This document shows positions 26,823 through 36,062 of a DNA stretch of 64,000 bases, piece by piece (position 1 is the first letter of the stretch; each line of letters begins with the position of its first letter). Below the pieces are notes generated by a model, which searched no databases, was not told the origin of the DNA, and saw nothing but the letters and a program-made list of their open reading frames with translations. The translations under genes and the position numbers were made by a program. The stretch is from an uncultured Clostridia bacterium (lineage in GTDB: Bacteria; Bacillota; Clostridia; Oscillospirales; Acutalibacteraceae): the NCBI GenBank assembly GCA_937916395.1, contig CALFTN010000068.1, positions 20,145 to 84,144 on the forward strand, written 5' to 3'.

Positions 26823-28938
26823 CGCTATCTTCCTGTGATTTTTTCGCATTTTTTCTTGGTGCTTTAAAAGAATAACCACATTCCTCATTAGAGCAAGTAA
26901 TTATACCACCCTTACCTTTAAAGAGTGATTTGCCACATTTAGGGCAATTTTCGCCTGTTGGCTTATCCCAAGTCATAAAATTACATTCAGGATAATTACT
27001 GCAACCAAAGAATTGATAACCTTTTTTAGATTTTTTACCGATAACATTACCACCGCAACGTGGGCAGGTAGCAGTTGTTTCTTCTACAAGTGGCTTGGTT
27101 GTTTTACATTCAGGGTAACCAGGGCACGCAAGGAACTTACCAAAACGACCACTTTTTACAACCATATTTCTGCCACATTTTTCACATTTTACATCTGTTA
27201 TATCTTCTTGCAACTGAATTTTCTGACCTTGCATTTCATCCTTTGCTTTAGAAAGTGTTTCTTCAAGGTCATCATAGAATTCACGAAGCATTTCTACATA
27301 GTTACATTCACCGTTATCAATTTCGTCAAGCTTTGCTTCCATTGATGCAGTAAATTTTGTATTAACAAATTTAGGGAAACGTTCTTTTAATAAATCAGTT
27401 GTAACCTTACCTAATTCAGTATTTTTAAGAACCTTGCCCTCACGCTTGATATATTCACGTTTAATTATTGTACTCACAATAGAAGCGTAAGTACTAGGTC
27501 TGCCGACACCAGTTTCTTCGAGTGTTTTAATAAGAGAAGCTTCTGTGAAGTGTGCTGGTGGTTGGGTAAAGTGCTGATTGCCCTTGAGCTCTTTAAGCTT
27601 AGGGGTGTCTCCAATCTTAATTTCAGGAAGAACACTTTCCTTTTCTTCATCTTCTGAAAATTCTTCGTAAAGAACTGTAAATCCATCAAATTTCACAGAA
27701 TAACCACTTGCAGAGAAAATACAGAACTCATTCAAATTCTCTTTTTTACTACCCTTTATTTCAATTTTAACAGTTGCCTGCTCGCAAGCAGCCATTAAGC
27801 TTGCTACATATCTGCACCAGATTAAGTTATATAATTTATACTGGTCATTTGAAAGACTGCTCTTTATTTTTGCAGGAGTTAAGCTAACATTTGCTGGACG
27901 AATTGCCTCGTGACCATCTTGCGCACCTGCACGAGTTTTAAAATATCTTGGCTTTTCTGGAAGATATTTATCGCCATAAGCTGATTTTACAAACTCTGCA
28001 TGCGCCGCTCTTGCTTCTTCTGAAATACGAAGTGAGTCAGTTCTCATATAAGTAATAAGACCTGTTGTGCCAAGCCCCTGCACATCAACACCTTCATAAA
28101 GCTCCTGTGCTATTTTCATTGTTTTCTGAGCTTGGAAATTTAATTTTCTTGAAGCTTCCTGTTGCATTGAAGAAGTGATAAATGGTGGCGCTGGTTGTTT
28201 CTTTCTTGTACCTTTTTTCACTGATTCAGTAACAAAATCAGCATTCTCTAAACGTGCTAAATATTTATCTGCTTCTTCTTTATTTTTAATTTCAACTTTA
28301 CCATTTTCGTCAGAAGTAAGAGATGCAGAGAATGTTTTTCTTTCCGCTACAAATTTCGCATCAATTGACCAATATTCTTCTGGATTGAACTTTGCAATTT
28401 CTTCTTCTCTGTCAACTATAAGTCGAACTGCAACACTCTGCACACGACCAGCAGAAAGACCACGTCTGATTTTTTGTGAAATAAACGGACTGAGTCTGTA
28501 ACCTACTAATCTGTCTAAAATTCTACGTGCTTGTTGAGCATCAACAAGACCCATATCTACAGACTCTGGATTATTAATTCCTCTTTTAACACTTGTTTCG
28601 TTAATTTCATTAAATTTAACTCGGTTTTTCTCGTTTAAATCAAGACCTAAAATTGTAGCAAGATGCCAAGAAATTGCTTCTCCTTCACGGTCAGGGTCAG
28701 TTGCGAGATAAACTTTTTCGCTTTTTTCAACCTGAGCCTTTAATTCCTTTACAAGTTTTTCTTTATTCTTAATAATAGCATATTTAGGTGTAAAATCATT
28801 CTTTACATCAACACTTAATTTTGCTGCTGGTAAATCTCTTACGTGACCCATTGAAGCTGTAACTTCAAAATCTTTACCTAAATATTTTTTTATTGTTTTA
28901 GCCTTTGCAGGCGACTCCACTATAACAAGCTTGGACAT
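26815..28938 (-). CDS. topA: DNA topoisomerase I
   Basis: This 707-aa type IA enzyme relaxes negative supercoils. It starts with the TOPRIM domain (LVIVESPAKAKTIKKYLG; TDPDREGEAISWHL) and has the active tyrosine in GLITYMRTDSLRIS. The C-terminus carries three 4-Cys zinc modules (CEKCG...CPGYPEC, CPRCG...CSNYPEC, CPKCG...CSNEEC). It is part of the dprA-topA-trmFO chain. Confidence 0.97.
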   Translation of the reverse strand: MSKLVIVESPAKAKTIKKYLGKDFEVTASMGHVRDLPAAKLSVDVKNDFTPKYAIIKNKEKLVKELKAQVEKSEKVYLATDPDREGEAISWHLATILGLDLNEKNRVKFNEINETSVKRGINNPESVDMGLVDAQQARRILDRLVGYRLSPFISQKIRRGLSAGRVQSVAVRLIVDREEEIAKFNPEEYWSIDAKFVAERKTFSASLTSDENGKVEIKNKEEADKYLARLENADFVTESVKKGTRKKQPAPPFITSSMQQEASRKLNFQAQKTMKIAQELYEGVDVQGLGTTGLITYMRTDSLRISEEARAAHAEFVKSAYGDKYLPEKPRYFKTRAGAQDGHEAIRPANVSLTPAKIKSSLSNDQYKLYNLIWCRYVASLMAACEQATVKIEIKGSKKENLNEFCIFSASGYSVKFDGFTVLYEEFSEDEEKESVLPEIKIGDTPKLKELKGNQHFTQPPAHFTEASLIKTLEETGVGRPSTYASIVSTIIKREYIKREGKVLKNTELGKVTTDLLKERFPKFVNTKFTASMEAKLDEIDNGECNYVEMLREFYDDLEETLSKAKDEMQGQKIQLQEDITDVKCEKCGRNMVVKSGRFGKFLACPGYPECKTTKPLVEETTATCPRCGGNVIGKKSKKGYQFFGCSNYPECNFMTWDKPTGENCPKCGKSLFKGKGGIITCSNEECGYSFKAPRKNAKKSQEDSDE

Positions 28939-28951
28939 TATGTTATTCCTT

Positions 28952-30169
28952 TCAGATTTTGTATTTTTTACCTTCTACACTTTCAACTTCACCCATTAAT
29001 TCAAGCTCGGTAAGCGCTGAAAGCACATCACTCATTTTTAAAGCAGTCTGCCTTAATATATCATCAACATGAGTAGGATTTTCGTTTAAAACAGAATAGA
29101 CTTTTTTAGCATCCATAGAAAAAGAATCGTCTAATTCCTTTTTTTCTTTTACTTTAATTGGCATCTTTGCCTTTTCACTTTCTTTTTTTACTACAGAATC
29201 CTGAGATACTTCCTTTTTAGACTTTTTTCTATATTCAACATAAGGAATCTGTGAAAGTGAAATTTCTGCCTTACTAAAATCTATTAAATCTGCATAAAGA
29301 TATTCATATTCTGAGAGAATATCCATAGCAGAAAAAACAGGCTTTGCACCATTTTTAATTAAATGGTTTGCTCCATCAAACGAAGAACGAACTATATCAC
29401 CCGGCACTGCAAAAACATCTTTGCCTTGCTCTAAAGCAAAATTTGCAGTAATCAACGAACCACTTTTGATACCAGCTTCAATAACTAAAGTACCTAAAGT
29501 AAGCCCTGAAATAAGACGATTTCTTATAGGAAAAGTCGTTCTCGATGCAGGAACAAAAGGTGCAAATTCAGACACTACTGCACCATATTTTGTAATAGCA
29601 CGTCTTAAAGGAGCATTTTCTTTTAAATAATCAAATGATAACCCACAGCCTAAAAATGCAACCGTTCTTCCTTTGGCAAGCATTGCACCTGCGTGTGCTT
29701 CACTGTCAATTCCCAAAGCTCCACCACTTACAATAGTAACACCACAAGAAGCCAGGGCGTATGAAAGCTTTTGTGCCGTTTCGATTCCGTAGTTGCTTGC
29801 GTTTCTTGTTCCAACTACGCCTATAGAAACAGTATCCTTTAAAACAGATATATCCCCTAAAGCGAAAAGTACTAATGGCATATCACGAAGCTGTTTAAAT
29901 CGCTCAGGGTAATTAACATTATCTGGTGTAATAATTGAATAGCCCTTCGCTTTACACTCGCGAAAAATACCACCTGTTTCAGACGGACTCATACTTTTTA
30001 GTGAATTTATTTTCTTGTCAGTCAAAAGACCAGACAAGCGCCATTCAGCTGAACCCGCATTATACATTTTTTCAGGGTCACCAAAATATGCTAATAACTC
30101 GTCGGTTTTAGCCCCAGCACCCAAGGCACATTGAAGCCAAAGCCAATATTCAGTAGGGCAAACACTCAT
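28952..30169 (-). CDS. dprA: DNA-processing protein DprA
   Basis: DprA loads RecA on incoming single-stranded DNA during natural transformation and is also found widely in non-competent bacteria. The Rossmann-like core reads GVVGTRNASNYG, IVSGGALGIDSEAH and LISGLTLGTLVIEAG; the C-terminal winged helix is at about residues 350-405. ATG 30169 is preferred (TAATG overlap with the upstream stop); a GTG six codons earlier, inside the upstream gene, is the alternative. A Lys/Glu-rich linker precedes the winged helix. Confidence 0.93.
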   Translation of the reverse strand: MSVCPTEYWLWLQCALGAGAKTDELLAYFGDPEKMYNAGSAEWRLSGLLTDKKINSLKSMSPSETGGIFRECKAKGYSIITPDNVNYPERFKQLRDMPLVLFALGDISVLKDTVSIGVVGTRNASNYGIETAQKLSYALASCGVTIVSGGALGIDSEAHAGAMLAKGRTVAFLGCGLSFDYLKENAPLRRAITKYGAVVSEFAPFVPASRTTFPIRNRLISGLTLGTLVIEAGIKSGSLITANFALEQGKDVFAVPGDIVRSSFDGANHLIKNGAKPVFSAMDILSEYEYLYADLIDFSKAEISLSQIPYVEYRKKSKKEVSQDSVVKKESEKAKMPIKVKEKKELDDSFSMDAKKVYSVLNENPTHVDDILRQTALKMSDVLSALTELELMGEVESVEGKKYKI

Positions 30170-30951
30170 TATCTCATCATTTCCCACATAATTATCGTTG
30201 CAGCTGCTGCTGCATTCAATGACTCTGCATAACCGTTCATAGGAATAGTAACAAGCTGTGAAATCTCTTTAACCTCTTCACTTATACCATTACCCTCATT
30301 ACCAATTACGCATACCATTCCACGTGATTTATCAATACTAGTAATTTTCTCGGCACAAGAATCAGGCACAGAGCCATAAACACTCATATCATTTGCCTTA
30401 AGCTCTGTTAAAAGTGATAATAAATCCTCAGTTACTACAACATCTAACCTGAAAAGCGCCCCCATAGCTGCACGAAGCACCTTTGGATTATAAATATCAC
30501 AACCACCTTTAATTATTATGCCATTGAGACCTACTGCTTCTGCAGTTCTGCAAATAGCACCAAAATTGGAAGGATTAGAAATCTCTTCCAATGCAACATA
30601 TTTGCCATAGTATTTTATTTTACTTATATTTGCAAATTTGTCAAGCATTGTAACTACCGCAAAAACACCCTGGGTGCTTTTTGTATCAGCTAATTTTTCA
30701 GAAATTTCTTCTGTAACAATAAACGATTTTTGAGCACTGTTCAAAGCGTCGTCAATATAAAGAGAATATTTTTCTTTTGCTTCTTCTGTTACAAAAATCA
30801 TTCTGATTTCTACACCACTTAAAAAAGCATCTTTTAAAAGCCTTGGACTCTCAATAAAAAAAGCATTTTCTTTTTTTCTGAAAGCTGAAGACTCACGTAA
30901 TTTCACGGCATATTTAATTTTTTCGTTAGTTTTTGATGATATAAATTCCAT
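30169..30951 (-). CDS. TrmH/SpoU family RNA 2'-O-methyltransferase
   Basis: This 260-aa protein has a short substrate-binding N-domain and a SPOUT methylase domain with the family motifs LEEISNPSNFGAICRTAEAVG, GMVCVIGNEGNGIS and the knot-end SLNAAAAATIIMWE. The target is a rRNA or tRNA ribose; relatives near rplT/infC are often 23S rRNA modifiers, but the site cannot be read from the sequence. It is first in the long operon running to rdgB. Confidence 0.9.
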   Translation of the reverse strand: MEFISSKTNEKIKYAVKLRESSAFRKKENAFFIESPRLLKDAFLSGVEIRMIFVTEEAKEKYSLYIDDALNSAQKSFIVTEEISEKLADTKSTQGVFAVVTMLDKFANISKIKYYGKYVALEEISNPSNFGAICRTAEAVGLNGIIIKGGCDIYNPKVLRAAMGALFRLDVVVTEDLLSLLTELKANDMSVYGSVPDSCAEKITSIDKSRGMVCVIGNEGNGISEEVKEISQLVTIPMNGYAESLNAAAAATIIMWEMMR

Positions 30952-30985
30952 TATTCTTTACCACTTTTTTGAATACAAAATTTAT

Positions 30986-31014
30986 TTTATAGCACTTTAT
31001 GAAATAAATTTCAC
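30986..31014 (-). promoter_or_regulatory. Candidate promoter of the dprA-rdgB operon
   Basis: Minus-strand GTGAAA, 17-nt spacer, TATAAA, about 35 nt upstream of the TrmH-family gene. The match is moderate. Confidence 0.45.
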
Positions 31015-31077
31015 ACTCAAAATTCTACAAATTGCACTAATTTCCCACTTAATTTTTACGCCCTTAATAAACGCCTA

Positions 31078-31105
31078 ACGCTCGGTCAGAAACCTGACCG
31101 AGCGT
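31078..31105 (-). terminator. Terminator after rplT
   Basis: A perfect 12-bp stem (ACGCTCGGTCAG / CTGACCGAGCGT) with a 4-nt loop lies 13 nt after the rplT stop. The T-tract is poor. Confidence 0.7.
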
Positions 31106-31118
31106 ATAGATTAACTTA

Positions 31119-31472
31119 TTAAAGAGCTGCTTTTGCTTTTTCAACAAGTGCTGCAAAGCCCTGAGGGTCAGCAATAGCAATTTCTGAAAGCATCTTTCTG
31201 TTGAGGTCGATATTTGCTTTCTTAAGACCGTTAATGAATGTTGAGTAATTGATACCATTCATTTTGCAAGCTGCAGAAATTCTTGCAATCCAAAGACGAC
31301 GAAAATCTCTTTTCTTTTGCTTTCTGCCGATGTATGCGTAGTTACCGCTTTTCATAACAGCTTGTTTAGCTGTTTTAAATAATTTGCTCTTTGAGCCATA
31401 GTAGCCTTTTGCTAATTTAAGAACTTTATTTCTTCTTTTGCGAGTCATTGTCGCACCTTTAATACGAGCCAT
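31119..31472 (-). CDS. rplT: Ribosomal protein L20
   Basis: This 117-aa protein matches L20 over its whole length (ARIKGATMTRKRRNKVLKLAKGY at the start; FINGLKKANIDLNRKMLSEIA at the C-terminus). L20 binds 23S rRNA early in 50S assembly and in Firmicutes also represses its own operon through the leader. GGAGGT lies upstream. Confidence 0.98.
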   Translation of the reverse strand: MARIKGATMTRKRRNKVLKLAKGYYGSKSKLFKTAKQAVMKSGNYAYIGRKQKKRDFRRLWIARISAACKMNGINYSTFINGLKKANIDLNRKMLSEIAIADPQGFAALVEKAKAAL

Positions 31473-31495
31473 TTAAATTTACCTCCGTTCTAATC

Positions 31496-31693
31496 TTATT
31501 TATAAGGAATAAGACGCTTGATTTGCTTTGTATTTGTAGCGTCTGCAACTGCTGTCTGACGAAGACCTCTTTTACGTTTTGTAGTCTTCTTTGTAAGAAT
31601 GTGAGACTTATTTGCATGACCACGTACAGGTTTACCGTTTTTTGAAAGTTTGAAACGCTTTTTAGCGCCTGAATGTGTTTTAAGCTTTGGCAT
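31496..31693 (-). CDS. rpmI: Ribosomal protein L35
   Basis: A 65-aa basic protein with the L35 pattern PKLKTHSGAKKRFKLSKNGK at the start. It lies between infC and rplT in the standard order, with AGGAGG-type ribosome site. Confidence 0.98.
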   Translation of the reverse strand: MPKLKTHSGAKKRFKLSKNGKPVRGHANKSHILTKKTTKRKRGLRQTAVADATNTKQIKRLIPYK

Positions 31694-31717
31694 AATTTTT
31701 CCTCCTTAATAATGCAA

Positions 31718-32236
31718 TCATTTAGTTGTCTTGGGTACAAGGAACATAAGCATTGAACGACCTTCAAGCTTTGCAGGTTTTTCAACTGTGCCAACTTCTG
31801 CACAAGCCTCTGCAAATCTATCCATAATTCCGTTACCGTTCTCAGCATGTGCCATTTCTCTACCTCTGAAGCGAATAGAAACTTTAACTTTGTTTCCATC
31901 ACTTAAAAAGCGTCTTGCATGGTTTGCTTTTGTGTTAAAATCGCCGACATCAATATTGAGAGATAAACGAACCTCTTTAACATCCATAACCTTCTGGTTT
32001 TTCTTCGCTTCTTTCTCGCGTTTTGCTTGTTCAAAGCGATATTTACCATAGTCCATAATTTTACACACAGGTGGATTTGCACCAGGTGCAATTTTTACAA
32101 GGTCGAGATTAGCTTTCTCTGCTAATTTAAGAGCTTCTTTAGCTGACATAACGCCAACTTGCTCACCTTCTGCAGAAATAACTCTTACTTCTTTATCTCT
32201 GATTTCTTCATTGATTTGGGTTGCTTCCTTGCTAAT
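31718..32236 (-). CDS. infC: Translation initiation factor IF-3, ATT start
   Basis: IF-3 blocks wrong start codons on the 30S subunit. The frame beginning at the first ATG (32149, MSAKEALKLAE) lacks the N-domain start; read upstream it continues ISKEATQINEEIRDKEVRVI and reaches ATT at 32236, which has AGGAGGTG (32244-32251) exactly 7 nt before it. The ATT start gives 172 aa, the normal length. AUU starts in infC are well known and allow IF-3 to limit its own synthesis. Confidence 0.95.
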   Translation of the reverse strand: MSKEATQINEEIRDKEVRVISAEGEQVGVMSAKEALKLAEKANLDLVKIAPGANPPVCKIMDYGKYRFEQAKREKEAKKNQKVMDVKEVRLSLNIDVGDFNTKANHARRFLSDGNKVKVSIRFRGREMAHAENGNGIMDRFAEACAEVGTVEKPAKLEGRSMLMFLVPKTTK

Positions 32237-32385
32237 ACCAAAACACCTCCTGAAAAATTTAGCGTGAACGGTTTTCCGTTCACGCTAAAAGACATAACAT
32301 TACTGTCAATAATCTAAAAGGTATTGTACCAAACAATGCTCTCGTTTGGTGAGAACGGAAAAGTTCTGCTTTGTTTTGCTCAAAT
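32237..32385 (-). promoter_or_regulatory. L20-type leader with transcription attenuator
   Basis: About 140 nt of untranslated leader separate the promoter from infC. It contains a CCAAAC/GTTTGG hairpin, an AGAAC/GTTCT hairpin and a strong intrinsic terminator at 32258-32289 (14-bp stem, TTTT after it). The segment CCGTTCTCAC could pair with GTGAACGG of the terminator's 5' arm to form an antiterminator. This is the arrangement of L20 autoregulatory leaders in Firmicutes. Confidence 0.75.
32258..32289 (-). terminator. Attenuator upstream of infC
   Basis: TTTAGCGTGAACGG and its exact complement flank a 4-nt loop, and a T-run follows on the minus strand just before the infC ribosome site. Confidence 0.8.
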
Positions 32386-32414
32386 ATAATAACAGTAAGT
32401 TCTCTTTTTGTCAA
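32386..32414 (-). promoter_or_regulatory. Promoter of infC-rpmI-rplT
   Basis: Minus-strand TTGACA, 17-nt spacer, TATTAT. It begins 9 nt past the stop codon of the pseudokinase gene. Confidence 0.8.
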
Positions 32415-32422
32415 TACCTTTT

Positions 32423-34234
32423 TTAAAAATTCGACATAATATTTCCTAAACCTTGTACTCCAGAAATAATATCATCAATATTTTCGCCGATTGATTGTGT
32501 TGTTGCTTCAGTTTCTGGTGGAGTATATTCTCCGTAACAGTAAATAACAACTTTTAAATTCGCACTGATTCTTCTGTCTTCTGGAATTTCTTTCCATTCA
32601 GTTTCATCCTTCGGATAATAAACTATACTTGTAACCTTGTTTGAATCCTCAGTGGTTTCAGCAACACTACCAACAATAATTTCTACATTCTTAAATCCTT
32701 TTTCATTGAGCTCATCATACACTTCTGTTGCATCGTTACCAACTAAATCAGGAACTTTAAGACCATCACTTACCTTTAAGGTAATTGAGCGCTTGTTTAT
32801 TGAAGAAACGACTGTTCCCTCTGGTAAATCCTGTGCAATAACTGACCCTATTTCCTGGTCGCTGTCTTCATAAACAGTACTTATTACAAGTACATCTTTA
32901 TAAGTTTCATCAGCCTTAATCTCATCAATATTTTTGCCACGGAAATCAGGAACTGAAAGATTCACAAAATCTTCTTCAGTTTCTTTAAGAGAATCTGAAA
33001 CAGTTTCGTTGGAATTAGTTGTTCCATCTTCATCACCACTATCGCCCATTCCGACTATACCAATTACAACCGCAAGTAACACAGCAAGGCATACAACAAT
33101 GCTTACCACAAGTGTAATTACAGTACTTTTCTTTGCACCTTTTTGCTCTGGTGCGTAATCATCTTCATAATAATCGTCGGTATCCTCTTCTTCAAAAGCA
33201 TCAGGTTCAACATTTCTTACAGAACGACGACCCGCTGCCATAGAAGAATATCCTTCAGCTGCAGAAACTGCCGCAGCAGGCGAAGCTGAGAGGTCATCTC
33301 TCAAAAGCTCTGTATTTTCAGTTCTGTCTTCAGGAAGAATTTGCAAAGCGTTAACTAATGCATTGATAACATAAGCAGGTATGATTTCTGCAAATTTACC
33401 AGGAATCATCAATTTATCATTAGATGCCCTTGAAACAGAACTCATTGGTGTGCTACCAACAAGAACTCTGTAAAGAACAGTTGAAAAACCGTAAACATCA
33501 GTCCAAGGACCCAACTCACCATCTTCAGCATATTGCTCTATAGCAGCATAGCCTTCAACAATATCCAAAGGAAGTCTACCACTATGTGCTCTTACATCAT
33601 CAATACTGAAATCCGCAATTTTCACTCTGCCATCTTTACCAACAATGAGAGAATTAGGTGAAATTGCACCATGTATAATTCCATTTTCGTGAAGCACACC
33701 TAAAGCAGAAAGAACCGGCATTAAAAGTACACGTGCTTCATCCCACAATATATATCCTTGTTCATTTTTCAGTAAATAATCTCTTAAGGTTTCACCTTCA
33801 CCAAGATATTCACTTACTGCATACGCTGTTCCTAAAAATTCAAAAACATCGTAAACAATCGCAAGGGCAGAACACCCTTTAATCTGCTTAAGAGTATTCC
33901 ATAATTTTGTAAATTTCGCCTTTGCATCAATAAAAGCTGCAGCCCTGCCTACATTTACAAGGCAATAGTTATCTTCACCACGGGTAACCTCACCCTTCGG
34001 AAAACATTCGCGAATCGTTACAGGCAATTTCTTTTCTAAATCAAAACCGCAATAGGTTATCCCATCACCATTTGCAGAAATGACTTTACCTATAAGATAT
34101 TTGCCACCGACAACCGTTTTGAGTGGTAAAAATGGAGCCTTCTGCACTTCTTCACTTTCATCTTTGCAATAAGGGCAAACGTTGCTGTCGCCGATTTTTC
34201 TCATACAGCGTAAACAAAGTTTCTCTTTTTCCAT
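32423..34234 (-). CDS. Zinc-ribbon, PASTA-domain protein kinase homologue (pseudokinase)
   Basis: This 603-aa protein has a zinc ribbon (Cys 7, 10, 20, 23), a kinase-like domain (about 45-310), one membrane helix (about 368-392) and two PASTA domains outside, with a Thr/Glu-rich tail. The kinase motifs are broken: the VAIK lysine is Arg (VTIRE), the HRD loop reads HGAISPNS without the catalytic Asp, and DFG reads DFS. PASTA domains bind wall fragments, so it may sense peptidoglycan and signal by binding rather than phosphorylation. It follows a coiled-coil gene by 20 nt. Confidence 0.85.
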   Translation of the reverse strand: MEKEKLCLRCMRKIGDSNVCPYCKDESEEVQKAPFLPLKTVVGGKYLIGKVISANGDGITYCGFDLEKKLPVTIRECFPKGEVTRGEDNYCLVNVGRAAAFIDAKAKFTKLWNTLKQIKGCSALAIVYDVFEFLGTAYAVSEYLGEGETLRDYLLKNEQGYILWDEARVLLMPVLSALGVLHENGIIHGAISPNSLIVGKDGRVKIADFSIDDVRAHSGRLPLDIVEGYAAIEQYAEDGELGPWTDVYGFSTVLYRVLVGSTPMSSVSRASNDKLMIPGKFAEIIPAYVINALVNALQILPEDRTENTELLRDDLSASPAAAVSAAEGYSSMAAGRRSVRNVEPDAFEEEDTDDYYEDDYAPEQKGAKKSTVITLVVSIVVCLAVLLAVVIGIVGMGDSGDEDGTTNSNETVSDSLKETEEDFVNLSVPDFRGKNIDEIKADETYKDVLVISTVYEDSDQEIGSVIAQDLPEGTVVSSINKRSITLKVSDGLKVPDLVGNDATEVYDELNEKGFKNVEIIVGSVAETTEDSNKVTSIVYYPKDETEWKEIPEDRRISANLKVVIYCYGEYTPPETEATTQSIGENIDDIISGVQGLGNIMSNF

Positions 34235-34254
34235 TATAGATTTTCCACCCTTTA

Positions 34255-34800
34255 TCAGTCAAAATCAGGTCTTGGTTCACTGCCTGCATTAAGTGCATCG
34301 TGAAGACTTTGTCTTAAGGTTCTGATATCGTTAACGCTTCTTGTGAGTGTTTCATCAGTATCTTTAATAACATTCTCAACATAAGCGCTTGCATTTCTAC
34401 GCATATCATTTGACCAACGCTCTGCTTTATCTGCAATTTCGTTAGCCTTGAGTTTTGAAGCATTAATAAGAGCCTGAGACTCTTCTTTTGCTTGTTGCAT
34501 AATTGCTAAAGCTGCTTCTTTTGCCTCTTTAGTAATCTGATGCTCTTCAACCATAAGATCTGCTCTCTGACGTGCTTTAATAATGATTTCTTCTGCTGCT
34601 GCATCTGCTGCGTTAAGAATATCACGTCTTTCAGCTGCAATTTTCTTTGCCTGTGTAATTTCAACAGGCATATTAAGTCTGATGTCTTCAATAATTCTTC
34701 TGAGCTCATCAACATCTACTGCAAGCTTGCTTGAAAATGGAACACTTCTGCCTTCTTCAATGACAGTATCCATATCATTAAGTAAAGTATCAATACTCAT
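34255..34800 (-). CDS. Coiled-coil protein, DivIVA/ATP synthase-subunit-like
   Basis: This 181-aa protein is almost entirely helical and charged, with heptad-like stretches from residue 45 to 150 (AAERRDILNAADAAAEEIII, AIMQQAKEESQALINASKLK). Proteins of this kind beside coaD in Clostridia are often labelled ATPase, without evidence. A scaffolding role at the envelope, perhaps with the membrane pseudokinase encoded next, is inference. Confidence 0.8.
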   Translation of the reverse strand: MSIDTLLNDMDTVIEEGRSVPFSSKLAVDVDELRRIIEDIRLNMPVEITQAKKIAAERRDILNAADAAAEEIIIKARQRADLMVEEHQITKEAKEAALAIMQQAKEESQALINASKLKANEIADKAERWSNDMRRNASAYVENVIKDTDETLTRSVNDIRTLRQSLHDALNAGSEPRPDFD

Positions 34801-34849
34801 AAATGTACCAACCTTTCAATAAAAAAATATATAAATTTTATTATTAGCA

Positions 34850-35335
34850 TTATTTAGAAAGTCGTGAGATTATGTCATCACAAATTTCAACAGGGACAAA
34901 TGTAGAAACATCTCCACCTAATTTACAAACCTCTTTAACAACACTTGAACTTAGGAACATATAATCAGCACTTGTGGTTAAAAATATTGTTTCAAGCTCA
35001 CTGTTTAACTTTTGATTGGTGAGTGCCTGACGAAATTCATCATCAAAGTCTGAAATAGCGCGAAGACCTTTTACTACAGCAGAAGCACCCTTTTCTCTTG
35101 CGTAATCTGCTAAAAGCCCCAAGTGACTGTCAACAGTTACATTTGGTAAATCTGTTGTACAACGTCTTATAAAATCCATTCGCTCTTCAACAGTAAAGCT
35201 ACCGCTGTTTTTATTGAAGTTTTTCATTACAACAACAATAACATTATCGAAAAGCTTTGAGGACCTTTTTATAATATCTAAGTGACCTATTGTAAGTGGG
35301 TCAAAGCTACCAGGACAAATTACGGTTTTACCCAT
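34850..35335 (-). CDS. coaD: Phosphopantetheine adenylyltransferase
   Basis: CoaD makes dephospho-CoA. From ATG 35335 it is 161 aa, with CPGSFDPLTIGHLDII (the T/HxGH nucleotidyl motif) near the start and the SSSVVKEV segment near the C-terminus. A GTG nine bases upstream lies in the ribosome site AAAGGGTG. It overlaps rsmD, the usual partner. Confidence 0.97.
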   Translation of the reverse strand: MGKTVICPGSFDPLTIGHLDIIKRSSKLFDNVIVVVMKNFNKNSGSFTVEERMDFIRRCTTDLPNVTVDSHLGLLADYAREKGASAVVKGLRAISDFDDEFRQALTNQKLNSELETIFLTTSADYMFLSSSVVKEVCKLGGDVSTFVPVEICDDIISRLSK

Positions 35336-35336
35336 A

Positions 35337-35873
35337 TTACTCACCCTTTCTGTAAACAGTTAAAGCAATTTTACCATATTTATATCTTTTAGAAGTAAAG
35401 CCCTCTATATTTTCTGGCAAAAATTCCTCACTACCTGTTTCACAAACAATTACACCATTTTCATTTATATGTGGTGCAATTCTTTCTATTGCATCTTCCA
35501 TAAGCCCTGCCTTATATGGTGGGTCTAAAAGAGCAATATCATATTTTTCAATAACCCTGTCTAAATACCCCAGAGCATCTGAACGCACAGTTTTTGCCTT
35601 TTCTCTGAAATTTGTAATTTTGAGATTTTCTTCAACTACCGCAATTGATTTTGAAGAAGCATCTACAAACACACACGAGTCAGCTCCACGGCTTAACGCT
35701 TCAATTCCTAACTGACCAGAACCAGCAAAAAGGTCTATAACCTTAGCATCTGGCACATCAAACTGAATAATATTAAAAATAGATTCTTTAACCTTATCGG
35801 TTGTTGGTCTTACGTCATTACCCTCAAGAGTGAAGAGACGGCGACCACGCTGTGAACCTGTAATTACACGCAC
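35337..35873 (-). CDS. rsmD: 16S rRNA (guanine-966-N2)-methyltransferase
   Basis: This 178-aa SAM methylase starts at GTG 35873, with GAGGTG 5 nt upstream. It has the RsmD start RVITGSQRGRRL, the SAM loop VIDLFAGSGQLGIEALSRGA and the catalytic LLDPPYK. It is first in the rsmD-coaD-coiled coil-pseudokinase group. Confidence 0.96.
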   Translation of the reverse strand: MRVITGSQRGRRLFTLEGNDVRPTTDKVKESIFNIIQFDVPDAKVIDLFAGSGQLGIEALSRGADSCVFVDASSKSIAVVEENLKITNFREKAKTVRSDALGYLDRVIEKYDIALLDPPYKAGLMEDAIERIAPHINENGVIVCETGSEEFLPENIEGFTSKRYKYGKIALTVYRKGE

Positions 35874-35928
35874 AAAAACACCTCGTAATATAAAATGACA
35901 TACTTACGCATTATATATAATCACTATA

Positions 35929-35957
35929 TTATTACACTTTTTTGAGTGATTTGTCAA
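35929..35957 (-). promoter_or_regulatory. Promoter of rsmD-coaD
   Basis: Minus-strand TTGACA, 17-nt spacer, TAATAA, about 55 nt upstream of rsmD. A small palindrome ATTATATATAAT lies in the leader. Confidence 0.6.
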
Positions 35958-36001
35958 GTTTTTGTGTTCAGTTGTCAGGTTTTTGGGGTTAGATATTATA
36001 A

Positions 36002-36036
36002 AACAGGAAACAGAGCACACTACTCCGTTTCCTGTT
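36002..36036 (-). terminator. Terminator after the three-paralogue cluster
   Basis: AACAGGAAAC and GTTTCCTGTT arms with an inner GAG/CTC form a stable hairpin 27 nt past the stop at 36063. Confidence 0.75.
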
Positions 36037-36062
36037 AAAATTAATTATTTAATGTTTTCGTT

